From the NCBI GenBank assembly GCA_934590165.1, contig CAKTOO010000014.1, positions 10,244-74,243 on the forward strand: 64,000 bases of DNA, in the 5' to 3' direction. Made by a program: the position numbers and the translations under genes. The DNA comes from an uncultured Dysosmobacter sp. GTDB lineage: Bacteria; Bacillota; Clostridia; Oscillospirales; Oscillospiraceae. This document shows positions 28,907 through 37,505 of this stretch, one piece after another. The notes beneath the pieces are model-generated. The model did not search any database and was not told where the DNA came from. It saw only the letters and a program-made list of their open reading frames with translations. Position 1 is the first letter of the stretch, and each line of letters starts with the position of its first letter.

Positions 28907-29800
28907 GTGAGAATTACAGTTTTTACCCCGACCTACAACCGGGCGTACATCATTGAAACGCTCTACCGTTCTTTGCAGCGCCAGACCTTTACTGACTTTG
29001 AGTGGCTGGTGGTGGATGACGGCTCGTCGGACGGAACGGAGGCACTCTTTGCCAAGTGGAGCAGGGAGGAGACCCGGTTTCCCATCCGTTATTACAAGCA
29101 GCCAAACGGGGGAAAATGCCGTGCCATCAACCGCGGCCTGGACTTGGCAGAGGGAGAATTATTTTTTACCGTGGATTCTGATGACTACCTGACAGATGAC
29201 GCGCTGGAAAAGGTAGCAAATTGGTTTGAAAAACTTGATCCGGAAGAAAACATTCAGGGAGTCGTTGCTAATCGGGGATATACGCCGATGAACACAGAGA
29301 ATTATTTGTTTCAAGAACCGTATTTGGATAAGTCACTTTTAGATATATATACCTTTGAACAGAATGAACATCGGGTTTTTGATGGGGAACGGGCATTTAT
29401 TTTTTATACCAATTTTCATAGGCATTATAAATATCCGGAATTTTCCGGTGAGAACTTCATGACGGAAGCCGTCGCCTGGAACCGTATGGCCAATGACGGA
29501 TATAAAATGCGGTTTTACAATGATATTATCTGGGTTTATGAATACAAAAGTGACGGGTTGACGAAAGCCGGTACCTCTGTTTTTCTCAACAACCCCAAAG
29601 GCTATGGCTTATGGCTGCGGGAAAAGGCGGAGTTTTTACATTGGGCAAAGCATGAGGTTTGGCGGATGTGGTATATATTTACCTGCGATTTATCCTCTCG
29701 ATATTCCAGCAGGCAGATCGCGCAGTTCATCGGCGCTCCGTGGGGAGTTATTTTTATCATAAACATCAGCCATAAACTGATCAATTTTTTGCGGAAGTGA
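28907..29800 (+). CDS. Glycosyltransferase family 2
   Basis: GT-A glycosyltransferase of about 297 residues: RITVFTPTYNRAYIIETLY, VVDDGSSDGTEALF, QPNGGKCRAINRGLDLAEG, FTVDSDDYLTDDAL. The start is unsure: GTG at 28907 fits the family N-terminus, while the frame is open from a TTG at 28886. From about 29250 the sequence becomes AT-rich, unlike its own first third, so the gene itself looks mosaic. Confidence 0.9.
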   Translation: MRITVFTPTYNRAYIIETLYRSLQRQTFTDFEWLVVDDGSSDGTEALFAKWSREETRFPIRYYKQPNGGKCRAINRGLDLAEGELFFTVDSDDYLTDDALEKVANWFEKLDPEENIQGVVANRGYTPMNTENYLFQEPYLDKSLLDIYTFEQNEHRVFDGERAFIFYTNFHRHYKYPEFSGENFMTEAVAWNRMANDGYKMRFYNDIIWVYEYKSDGLTKAGTSVFLNNPKGYGLWLREKAEFLHWAKHEVWRMWYIFTCDLSSRYSSRQIAQFIGAPWGVIFIINISHKLINFLRK

Positions 29801-29805
29801 AACAC

Positions 29806-30603
29806 ATGAATGTGATCGAGCGGGCATCTGCCAGTATGCAGGCAAGATTTACGCAGCCCTGGCAGCAGGGACATTTTGAAAAAACCCTATACGGAAAACG
29901 ATTGGCGGCGTACAAAAATAAATACGCCGGCCGGCGGTGCTTTTTCATCGGTAACGGCCCCAGCCTGCGGGCGGAGGACTTGACGCAGCTCCACCGGCAC
30001 GGTGAGGTCACCTTTGCGTTCAATCGAATCTACAATATTTTTGGCGATACGCCCTGGCGGCCGGACTTTTATATATCCCAGGATGAAAAAATGCTCTCCG
30101 GCTGCGCGGAAACGGTGGACAAGCTGGACCTGCCGGTGAAGATGGTCCCCATTCAGCTGAAGTGGTATCATGACATCCAAATCCACGACGCATTGTATTT
30201 TAATATTATCCAACAGCATGTAGAGGACCCGGGCCAGTTCCGTTTCAGTGATGACGCAGCTCGCGAGCTGTTCAACTCCAGTACCGGCATGTACACGGCG
30301 GCGCAGCTGGCGGCGTACATGGGTTTCCGGGAGATTTTTCTGATCGGCGTGGACCACCACTTCCGTGTCAGCCAAAACAACCGGGGCGAGATTGTGGTGG
30401 ATGATTCGGTGAAGGACTACTTCACCGACCGCTACAACGAGGACAAGGCGGAACTGTATATCCCCAACACGGAAAAGAGCACGCTGACCTATGCAGCTAT
30501 GCAGATCCATTGTGAAAAGCGGGGCATTCGGGTATGCAATGCCACCCGGGGCGGCAAGCTGGAAGTGTTTCCCCGCGTGGATTTTGATTCCCTGTTTGAT
30601 TAA
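29806..30603 (+). CDS. GT42/Maf-like (DUF115) protein, candidate CMP-sugar transferase
   Basis: 265 residues. It would usually be named DUF115 or MptE-like. The pattern is that of the Maf/GT42 sialyltransferase fold: CFFIGNGPSLRAEDL near residue 50, then AFNRIYN, then STGMYTAAQLAAYMGF, REIFLIGVDHHF near residues 160-187, and a final LTYAAMQIHCEKRGIRVCN. GT42 enzymes use CMP-sialic acid, and Maf proteins transfer nonulosonic acids to flagellin. This operon makes CMP-KDO (kdsB, kdsA, kdsD, kdsC downstream), so a KDO transferase role is my inference. The histidine used by GT42 enzymes is not obvious. GTG 29797 overlapping the previous stop is an alternative start. Confidence 0.75.
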   Translation: MNVIERASASMQARFTQPWQQGHFEKTLYGKRLAAYKNKYAGRRCFFIGNGPSLRAEDLTQLHRHGEVTFAFNRIYNIFGDTPWRPDFYISQDEKMLSGCAETVDKLDLPVKMVPIQLKWYHDIQIHDALYFNIIQQHVEDPGQFRFSDDAARELFNSSTGMYTAAQLAAYMGFREIFLIGVDHHFRVSQNNRGEIVVDDSVKDYFTDRYNEDKAELYIPNTEKSTLTYAAMQIHCEKRGIRVCNATRGGKLEVFPRVDFDSLFD

Positions 30604-30619
30604 AAGGAATTTCTCTGCT

Positions 30620-32152
30620 ATGAAACAAGAAAACGGCCAACTCCGGGCAGGTATTATATTAAATTACATCAATATGGGGTTGGGCAACCTCATCCCAATT
30701 TTCTATACCCCCATCATGCTTTCGTTACTGGGACAGAGCGAATACGGGCTTTATAAGCTCGCCAGCAGCATGACCAGCTATTTGTCCCTGATTTCCATGG
30801 GCCTTGGTTCCGCTATTACCCGGTATCTTATCAAAGCCAGAGAAGAGGAGGGTAAAGAGGCGGAGGAAAGAATGCTGGGGCTTTTCAGCGTGATTTTCTA
30901 CATGATTGCGGCTGCTGCGCTGGTAATTGGCATAGCTTTGACGATGAATCTTCACCGGTGGTATGGAAATTCATTGACCGCCACAGAGCTGAGCCGTATG
31001 AAAATCCTGGTATTTTTGATGGTCATCAATATGGCGTTGAGCTTTTCACAAGCTCCGTACCTTTCTGTAGTCACCGCACATGAGAATTTCTTGTTCTCTC
31101 AGTGTATGAATATCCTCTCTACCTGCGTTGTTCCGCTTTTGAACTTGTTGGTTTTGTATGTGGGAGCCGCATCTGTCGGAATGGCGTCAGTGTCTCTTGG
31201 CATGTCTGTTGTGTCCCGGGAAATCTATCTGGTATACGTGCGCAAGTATATGCGGATAAAGCCTTGCTACCATGGATTACCGTCCCATATGATAAAAGAC
31301 ATCCTGGGGTTTTCATTTTGGATATTCGTATCTAATGTGGTAGGTCAACTGTATAATGCAACCGATACGGTCATGATCGGCATGATTCCTGCGTTGGCAA
31401 CAACAGGAGTTGCAGTGTATAATGTGGGCGGTACATTTAACCAAATTATGTTCAGTGTGACAATTGGTGTATCCAGTTTACTTTCGCCAAAGACAAACCG
31501 TATGGTTTTTCAAGGCACATCCAATGCGGAACTGACGGACCTTGCGGTTCGTGTGGGCAGAATACAAGGCTATATCATGGTATTGATCATTTCGGGATTT
31601 ATCGCGTTTGGGCAGCCCTTTATTTACTTTTACGTTGGCGCGGAATACGCCGAGGCATACTGGGTCGCAGTGCTGATGATGATCCCCAATATGATCCCAC
31701 TGGTCCAGAGCGTGTGCTTGAACGTGGTTGTTGCTCAGAATAAGCACCGATTCCGCGCACTGATGTATTTGGGTATTGCGGTTTTGAATGTAATTGGAAC
31801 CTGGTTTTTGATGCAGTATATGGGAATCGTTGGCGCTGCCTTGATGACGGGGGGTGCTTTGATCTTTGGGCAGGGATTTGTGATGAATTGGTACTATCAT
31901 AACAAAACGGGATTGGATATGATTCGCTTTTGGAAACAGCTTGGACCGATTTATTTTGTTCCTTTTACAATGAGCATTGCCGCGTGGATGATTTCCAAAT
32001 ATATTAATTTTTATAATGTTTTTGCGTTGCTGACAGGAATCTTCGTGTACACTGTGGTTTACTGTATATTGAACTGGTTGTTTGTGATGAATCGTTATGA
32101 AAAGCAGCTGATTCAAAGAACATTGAAACCAGGCAGACGTACGCCTATTTAA
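30620..32152 (+). CDS. Wzx-type polysaccharide flippase
   Basis: 510-residue polytopic membrane protein of the MOP superfamily, with about 14 helices. It starts at ATG 30620 after AAAGGA; the open frame upstream of this lies in the previous gene. Blocks such as IILNYINMGLGNLIPIFYTPIMLSLLG, SEYGLYKLASS and ATDTVMIGMI fit a lipid-linked repeat-unit flippase. It should move the finished unit across the membrane to the EpsG-type polymerase. Base composition is clearly more AT-rich than in the kds genes that follow. Confidence 0.9.
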   Translation: MKQENGQLRAGIILNYINMGLGNLIPIFYTPIMLSLLGQSEYGLYKLASSMTSYLSLISMGLGSAITRYLIKAREEEGKEAEERMLGLFSVIFYMIAAAALVIGIALTMNLHRWYGNSLTATELSRMKILVFLMVINMALSFSQAPYLSVVTAHENFLFSQCMNILSTCVVPLLNLLVLYVGAASVGMASVSLGMSVVSREIYLVYVRKYMRIKPCYHGLPSHMIKDILGFSFWIFVSNVVGQLYNATDTVMIGMIPALATTGVAVYNVGGTFNQIMFSVTIGVSSLLSPKTNRMVFQGTSNAELTDLAVRVGRIQGYIMVLIISGFIAFGQPFIYFYVGAEYAEAYWVAVLMMIPNMIPLVQSVCLNVVVAQNKHRFRALMYLGIAVLNVIGTWFLMQYMGIVGAALMTGGALIFGQGFVMNWYYHNKTGLDMIRFWKQLGPIYFVPFTMSIAAWMISKYINFYNVFALLTGIFVYTVVYCILNWLFVMNRYEKQLIQRTLKPGRRTPI

Positions 32153-32190
32153 ATGTTGAATTATATAGACTTATGTTGGAGGAATTAATC

Positions 32191-32925
32191 ATGAAAATCA
32201 TCGGAATGATCCCTGCCCGGGGAGGTTCTTCCCGGTTCAACATGAAGCCCCTGGCGCCCATCTGCGGCAAGCCCATGCTCTACTGGGTGTGGAAGCACAG
32301 CAAGGAAGTGGAGTGCTTTGAGGAAGTCTACGTGGCCACGGACAACGAGCAGATCAAGGAAACAGCGGAGGGCTTCGGCGCGAAAGTGATCATGACCTCT
32401 CCGGACTGCGAGACCGCCACGGAGCGGCTGTATGAGGTGGCGCAGAAGGTGGAGGCAGACCTCTATGTCATGGTGAACGGGGACGAGCCCCTGGTGCTGG
32501 CGGAAGACATCGTCAAATGCATCCCGGAGCGCATCCCCGAGGACGGCTTTTACGTCTCCAACCTGATGACGGACTTCTCCAATCCCGTGGAGGTGGTGGA
32601 CCCCACCAACTTGAAGATCGTCACCAACAAAGACGGCATTTGCCTCTTTATTTCCCGGGCGCCCATCCCGTTCCCCAAGGGCGCCATGGACTACGCCTAC
32701 CAGAAGTTCGTGGGCGTGGGCGCGTTCACCAGAAAAGCTCTGGATTACTATCACGATACGCCCCGGGGCCCGGTAGAGAAGATCGAGGAGAACGACTCCT
32801 TCCGCTTCATCGAAAACCGGAAGGACTGCTATTACATCAACGCCCACTGCAAGACGCTGTCTGTGGACACGCCCAAGGACCGCGTGGCGGTGGAGGAGTA
32901 CATGAAAAAGCTGGGGCTTGCGTAA
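32191..32925 (+). CDS. kdsB: 3-deoxy-manno-octulosonate cytidylyltransferase (CMP-KDO synthetase)
   Basis: 244 residues. It activates KDO with CTP to CMP-KDO. The nucleotidyltransferase opening IGMIPARGGSSRFNMKPLAPICGKPML and the blocks VYVATDNEQI, ATERLYEVAQ and VNGDEPL are those of KdsB. GGAGGA before ATG 32191 fixes the start rather than the ATG at 32173. It is the first of four KDO genes, and there is no nearby LPS gene. Acylneuraminate cytidylyltransferases are related, but the flanking kdsA and kdsD support KDO. Confidence 0.92.
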   Translation: MKIIGMIPARGGSSRFNMKPLAPICGKPMLYWVWKHSKEVECFEEVYVATDNEQIKETAEGFGAKVIMTSPDCETATERLYEVAQKVEADLYVMVNGDEPLVLAEDIVKCIPERIPEDGFYVSNLMTDFSNPVEVVDPTNLKIVTNKDGICLFISRAPIPFPKGAMDYAYQKFVGVGAFTRKALDYYHDTPRGPVEKIEENDSFRFIENRKDCYYINAHCKTLSVDTPKDRVAVEEYMKKLGLA

Positions 32926-32937
32926 GGAGGGAAAAGT

Positions 32938-33708
32938 ATGTTTCAACTGATCGCGGGTCCCTGCGTCATCGAATCCGAGGAGATGGTGCTTTCCATCGCC
33001 GTTGAGATGAAGCGCATCACCGATGAACTGGGCATTCCGTACACGTTCAAGGCCTCCTTTGACAAGGCGAACCGGACCTCGCTGCACAGCTTTCGCGGCC
33101 CCGGTCTGGAGGAGGGCCTGCGTATTTTACAGAAGGTGAAGGACACCTATGGCCTGCCCATCTGCACGGACATCCACGAGGCCTGGCAGGCGGAGCCTGC
33201 CGCCCAGGTAGCGGACATTTTACAAATCCCAGCCTTCCTCTGCCGGCAGACGGACCTGCTGGTGGCGGCTGCCAAAACCGGAAAGTGCGTGAACATCAAA
33301 AAGGCCCAGTTCCTGGCGCCCTGGGATATGAAGAACTGCCTGGAAAAGGTCCGGGAGTCCGGAAACAGCAACGTGATGCTCTGCGAGCGGGGTACCAGCT
33401 TCGGCTACAACACCCTGGTGGTGGACATGACGGGGCTGCGGGTGATGAAGGAGTTCGGCGTCCCCGTGATCTTCGATGCCACCCACAGCGTACAGAAGCC
33501 CGGCGGCAACGGTACCTCCACCGGCGGAAACCGGGAATATGTGGAGTACTTGGCCAAGGCGGCCATTGCCGTGGGCGTGGACGGGCTGTTCATGGAGACT
33601 CATCCCGACCCGGACAGCGCCAGATCCGACGGCCCCAACATGGTTCCTCTGGGGCAGATGCGCCAGCTGCTGGAAAAGCTGCAGCGGGTATATGAAGCCG
33701 TACAGTAA
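32938..33708 (+). CDS. kdsA: 3-deoxy-8-phosphooctulonate synthase
   Basis: 256 residues. It condenses arabinose 5-phosphate with phosphoenolpyruvate to KDO 8-phosphate. Family segments are LIAGPCVIES, FKASFDKANRTS, FRGPGLEEGLRIL, TDIHEAWQ, FLCRQTDLL and HSVQKPGGNGTSTGG. Length is slightly short but complete. It lies 12 bases after kdsB with an AAGGAGG site. Confidence 0.95.
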   Translation: MFQLIAGPCVIESEEMVLSIAVEMKRITDELGIPYTFKASFDKANRTSLHSFRGPGLEEGLRILQKVKDTYGLPICTDIHEAWQAEPAAQVADILQIPAFLCRQTDLLVAAAKTGKCVNIKKAQFLAPWDMKNCLEKVRESGNSNVMLCERGTSFGYNTLVVDMTGLRVMKEFGVPVIFDATHSVQKPGGNGTSTGGNREYVEYLAKAAIAVGVDGLFMETHPDPDSARSDGPNMVPLGQMRQLLEKLQRVYEAVQ

Positions 33709-33725
33709 CAGGCGGGAGTGAGGCT

Positions 33726-34703
33726 ATGGAAGCGCAATTTGACGTCATTGCGGAGGCGCGTGCCGTCTTTGACAAGGAAATAGAAGCACTCACCAGGACC
33801 CGGGACGCCTTGGGAGAGGATTTTTCCAACATGGTGGACCTGGTCTTGAACTGCCGGGGGAAAGTGGTCCTCACCGGCATGGGCAAGCCCGGTCATATCG
33901 GCACCAAGATCGCCGCGACGCTGGCAAGCCTGGGGACACCTGCGTTTTTCATGCATCCGGCGGAGGCCATGCATGGGGACCTTGGCATGGTGGAGGAGAA
34001 GGATGTGGTCATCCTGATGAGTTACAGCGGCGAGAGCGAGGAAGTGACCCGCCTGATGCCCACGCTCCACGAGATCGGGTGCAAGACGGTGGCCATCACA
34101 GGCAAGCCTAAATCCACGCTGGCCCGGGAATGCCAGTATCACTTTTTTTTCCCGGAGTTTGAAGAAGCCTGCTATATGCACCTGGCGCCGACCAGCAGTA
34201 CCACTGCCCTTCTGGTGCTGGGAGATGCGCTGGCTCTTATGGTGTCCAGGGCGAAGAATTACACCCGGGAGGAGTTCGGGCTGTACCATCCCGCCGGAGC
34301 GTTGGGCAGAAAGCTGCTGGTCCATGTCAGCGATCTGATGCACGCCGGGAAGGAAAACGCGGTGGTCCGGGAGCAGAGCTCCTTGCGGGAGGCCATCGTG
34401 GAAATGAGCAGCAAGGGACTGAGTATGGTGTCCGTGGTAGATGAGGCCGGCAAGCTGAAAGGCATCATTACAGACGGTGACCTGCGGCGGATGCTGGAGC
34501 GGGGCACTGACGTCTACCATGAGGTCATTGACCATGTCATGACAAAGACGCCCCGGTGGATCGACAGCAGGGAGATGGCGGTCAACGCCCTCCAGGTCAT
34601 GAGCGATCTGAAGATCACCGGAATGCCGGTCCTGGACGAGGAGCGTAAAGTAGTTGGAACGATTCTGATGCAGGATATTTTCAAGGCGGGGATCGTGCGG
34701 TAA
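33726..34703 (+). CDS. kdsD: Arabinose-5-phosphate isomerase (KpsF/GutQ type)
   Basis: 325 residues. An N-terminal SIS domain (GMGKPGHIGTKIAATLASLG, MHPAEAMHGDLGM, SYSGESEEV) converts ribulose 5-phosphate to arabinose 5-phosphate, the KdsA substrate. Two CBS domains follow from about residue 205 (DLMHAGKENAVV; HVMTKTPRWID). The order kdsB-kdsA-kdsD is tight and the genes share high GC. The gene supplies the first step of the KDO pathway. Confidence 0.94.
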   Translation: MEAQFDVIAEARAVFDKEIEALTRTRDALGEDFSNMVDLVLNCRGKVVLTGMGKPGHIGTKIAATLASLGTPAFFMHPAEAMHGDLGMVEEKDVVILMSYSGESEEVTRLMPTLHEIGCKTVAITGKPKSTLARECQYHFFFPEFEEACYMHLAPTSSTTALLVLGDALALMVSRAKNYTREEFGLYHPAGALGRKLLVHVSDLMHAGKENAVVREQSSLREAIVEMSSKGLSMVSVVDEAGKLKGIITDGDLRRMLERGTDVYHEVIDHVMTKTPRWIDSREMAVNALQVMSDLKITGMPVLDEERKVVGTILMQDIFKAGIVR

Positions 34704-34741
34704 ATCGGGCCTGGAAGCTTGCCGATAGGAGAACTTATTCA

Positions 34742-35813
34742 ATGGAAGCCGCACCGCGTGCAGTCGAACAACATACATCCCAAAGGTGTTTCTTTTCTCT
34801 TGATATTGCAAAGTTTATTTGTGCCCTTTTGGTTATCATCATCCATACAAGGCCTTTTGCAGAGTGCTCCGGCATAATTGATTTTTATTTGGGTGATGTG
34901 GCCGTACGGATCGCTGTTCCGCTTTTCTTTGCAATTTCCGGGTATCTATTTTTCAGCAGCCTGCGTTACCGGAACGGAAAAATCTGTAACTGTCCAGAGA
35001 ACCGTATAAAACCGTATAAAGCTATGGAAGTATCTGAAAAAGATCGCGTTGATCTATATTGGATGGACGGTTGTTTATACGTTGCTTCAACTCCCACAGT
35101 GGTATCAAACTGGCTGGTGGGGCAAAACTCTCGTAAAAGATTTTACTGCCGGTTTTCTTTTTGCCGGGTCTTATTTCCATCTCTGGTATCTGCTCGCCTT
35201 GATCTATGCGCTTCCCCTTCTGTATCTGTTACTGTCGTTTGTTTCCGTACGGCATTTACGGGTCGTGATCCCTTTGTTGTGGGTGGGGGAATGCCTGCTG
35301 TATTCGTATAGCTGGATTGGAATTGACAGCATAGCGGTATTGGCATGGTTGACAGGGCACTTTTCCGCTGTCTTTGATGCTGTATTTCGGGCTGTTCCAC
35401 TGCTTGGCATTGGCATATTGTGCATGGAAGGCCAAGAAAAACAGCCGGGAAAGATTTATCTATATACCATTCTTTCAATACTTGCATGTGCCGCGGAAGC
35501 CTCTTTGCTGCACTTTTGCACCGTGAACAGCAGCAAGTATTCGTACCTTTTCTGCACGCCTGTCATGACGTATTTTATATTGCAGATGCTTTTAAGTATC
35601 ACAGCAAGCGGGAACCTCTGGCTTGGCGGTATATGCAGGAAAAGCAGTCTGGTGATTTATTGTTTACATCCTCTCATCCTGCGTATCCTTGCATGGATGG
35701 GTGTTGAATCCAAGCTGCTTCTTTGGTTCCTGGTCACGATCCTTACTGTTTTTATAGCGCTGTGTTGGGTGATTGCAAAGGAACAAATACAAAAGCGAAG
35801 GAGAGTACAGTAA
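34742..35813 (+). pseudogene. Acyltransferase family 3, frameshifted by 10-bp duplication
   Basis: Membrane O-acyltransferase (PF01757). The first part is FFSLDIAKFICALLVIIIHTRPF and VPLFFAISGYLFFSSLRYRNGK. The frame then shifts at 35001-35020, where ACCGTATAAA occurs twice in a row. Removing one copy would join NRIK to LWKYLKKIALIYIGWTVVYTLLQ and give an intact protein of about 350 residues ending at 35813. In the present state translation ends at 35311 with a short product. The gene is AT-rich compared with kdsD and kdsC on either side, suggesting insertion into the kds block. The duplication may be reversible. Confidence 0.87.
35001..35020 (+). repeat. Perfect tandem duplication of a 10-bp unit
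   Basis: ACCGTATAAA at 35001-35010 is repeated exactly at 35011-35020. Ten bases is one more than a multiple of three, so the copy number sets the reading frame of the acyltransferase around it. Confidence 0.95.
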
Positions 35814-35815
35814 AA

Positions 35816-36277
35816 ATGCCTATCAAGCTGCTGGTCATGGATGTGGACGGGACGTTGACGGACGGACACATCTACATAGGCGCCCAGGGGGAGCTGATGA
35901 AGGCCTTTGACGTGAAGGACGGCTATGCCATCGCCCACCTGCTGCCTCCAGCGGGGATCGTGCCTGTCATCATCACCGGCCGCCGGTCGGCCATCGTGGA
36001 GGAGCGGGCCAGGGAGCTTGCCATTACAGAACTGCACCAGGGTGTGGGCGACAAGCTGGCCTGTCTGAAAACCGTGGCAGAGAAATACCGGGCAGAACCG
36101 GCAGAGATTGCCTATATTGGCGATGATTTAAACGATTTGGACTGCATCCATTTTTGCGGACTGACGGCTTGTCCGGCGGATGCGGTGGAAGAGGTACTGG
36201 CTGCCGCGGACCATGTGTGTACCCGCAAAGGTGGAAGCGGTGCAGTACGGGAGTTCATTGCTTGGCTGCTGGCATAG
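35816..36277 (+). CDS. kdsC: KDO-8-phosphate phosphatase (HAD superfamily)
   Basis: 153 residues, a typical length for KdsC. It removes the phosphate from KDO 8-phosphate, giving KDO for KdsB. The motif MDVDGTLTDG (Asp9, Asp11) is complete, and there follow VIITGRRSAIVEERARELAI, then GDDLNDLDCI and GLTACPADAV. It starts at ATG 35816 after GAAGGAG; the frame is also open further upstream within the previous gene. It is separated from kdsD by the broken acyltransferase. Confidence 0.93.
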   Translation: MPIKLLVMDVDGTLTDGHIYIGAQGELMKAFDVKDGYAIAHLLPPAGIVPVIITGRRSAIVEERARELAITELHQGVGDKLACLKTVAEKYRAEPAEIAYIGDDLNDLDCIHFCGLTACPADAVEEVLAAADHVCTRKGGSGAVREFIAWLLA

Positions 36278-36591
36278 AAACTATATTGAACACCGGAGCG
36301 GTTAGGGGAGGCTAGTGCCAAAGCAAACAGCGCATAAAAACCATGCTATCTCAATACGGGTTGAGAGTTCACTTCGATGGAATTTTGCTTTTTGAGGGTG
36401 AATTACAGTCATGGGTTAATCGCTTTAAGCCTCAGCTGCTTGGTTTAGAGTGGGAGTATCCTGCTGGAGCCAGAGCAAGTAGTGATACGGGGCCGATCCA
36501 TCTTTCTATGTTTCAAACAGGTTGCGGATCACACTGCGCACCGCCCAGCATACTTGTGAACATCAATTCTTGTGGTTATGCGCTGTACATG

Positions 36592-36626
36592 AACGGACGT
36601 CTGGCATTTAAAGCCAGACGTCCGTT
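36592..36626. terminator. Perfect 14-bp hairpin, possible EPS operon terminator
   Basis: AACGGACGTCTGGC and GCCAGACGTCCGTT pair perfectly around ATTTAAA. The T-tract is short (GTTTG), so it may be a weak terminator or part of a small repeat element. Confidence 0.55.
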
Positions 36627-36749
36627 TGCGAATATTCTGGCCCGAAAGAGCCAGCAGCCCGCTGAGGGAGAGTCACCACTCCATGCTACGTCCGCATGAG
36701 CACCAAGGAACGCGGAGCAGCATCCGCGCGCTTCTTGTTTGCGGACAGG

Positions 36750-36778
36750 TGGACATTCTTTGCGGAAACTGCTATAAT
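36750..36778 (+). promoter_or_regulatory. Promoter of the CAT-like gene and cls
   Basis: TGGACA (36750-36755) and TATAAT (36773-36778), 17 bases apart, about 40 bases before the ATG at 36820. Confidence 0.75.
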
Positions 36779-36819
36779 CGTTTTCAAAATAAGAAACGGC
36801 AGACCACAGGGGGATACGT

Positions 36820-37482
36820 ATGGAACAGTTGCCTGCATACCGCAAGATCGACATGAAAACCTGGCCCCGGCGGGAACATTTTCACTATTACCGCAACGTG
36901 ATCAAGTGCGGCTATTCCCTGACGGCACGCGTGGATGTGACGGCAGTGGTGGAACTGGCCCGGCGGGAACACAAACGCTTTTACGGCTGCTTTTTGTACG
37001 CGGCGGCCAAAGCGGTCAACAGCATGGATGCCTTGCGGATGATGGTGCCGCCGGATGGCGGCGCCGGCGTGTGGGAGACCTCGAATTTGAACTTTACCGT
37101 GTTTCACCCGGAGGATGAGACCTTCACAGACCTCTGGATGGAATACCATCCGGTATTTAAGGAGTTTTACCGGGAGTTCACCTGGGTGGTGGAGACCTAT
37201 GGAGACCGCCGGGGCATCAAGGGCCGTCCCGGGCAGCCGGCCAATTTCTTCTGCATCAGCTGCCTGCCCTGGCTGGATTTCACCGGCTGCACCACCCACT
37301 CTGTGGGAGAGCCGGCGCTGTTTCCCATCATCGATTTTGGAAAGTACACAGAGCGTGAGGGCCGGTATACCCTGCCGGTGGCGGTGACCATCTCTCACGC
37401 CGCGGCGGACGGCTACCACACCAGCCTGTTTTTCCAAAAACTTCAGGAGGAACTGGACGCATTTCAGCTTTTGGACACATGA
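36820..37482 (+). CDS. Chloramphenicol acetyltransferase-like protein
   Basis: 220 residues of the CAT family (PF00302). It has WPRREHFHYYRNV near the N-terminus and the active-site motif SHAAADGYHTSLFF near the C-terminus, in the H-x3-D-G pattern of CAT enzymes. The family transfers acetyl from acetyl-CoA to chloramphenicol. The canonical HHAVCDG is changed to SHAAADG, and chromosomal CAT-like proteins often do not confer resistance, so the substrate is open. It lies 23 bases before cls and probably shares its transcript. Confidence 0.85.
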   Translation: MEQLPAYRKIDMKTWPRREHFHYYRNVIKCGYSLTARVDVTAVVELARREHKRFYGCFLYAAAKAVNSMDALRMMVPPDGGAGVWETSNLNFTVFHPEDETFTDLWMEYHPVFKEFYREFTWVVETYGDRRGIKGRPGQPANFFCISCLPWLDFTGCTTHSVGEPALFPIIDFGKYTEREGRYTLPVAVTISHAAADGYHTSLFFQKLQEELDAFQLLDT

Positions 37483-37505
37483 ACTAAGGCAGAAAGGGGG
37501 CACAT

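Larger units (their letters stand above)
36278..36819. other. Intergenic region after the EPS operon
   Basis: About 540 bases. A 118-codon frame at 36343-36699 has no recognisable domain and crosses a perfect hairpin, so I do not call it. Present are that hairpin (36592-36626) and a clear promoter (36750-36778) for the next gene. Confidence 0.6.

Noticed and set aside
36343..36699. 118-codon frame after the EPS operon
   Set aside because: It crosses a perfect 14-bp hairpin and has no recognisable domain or start site.
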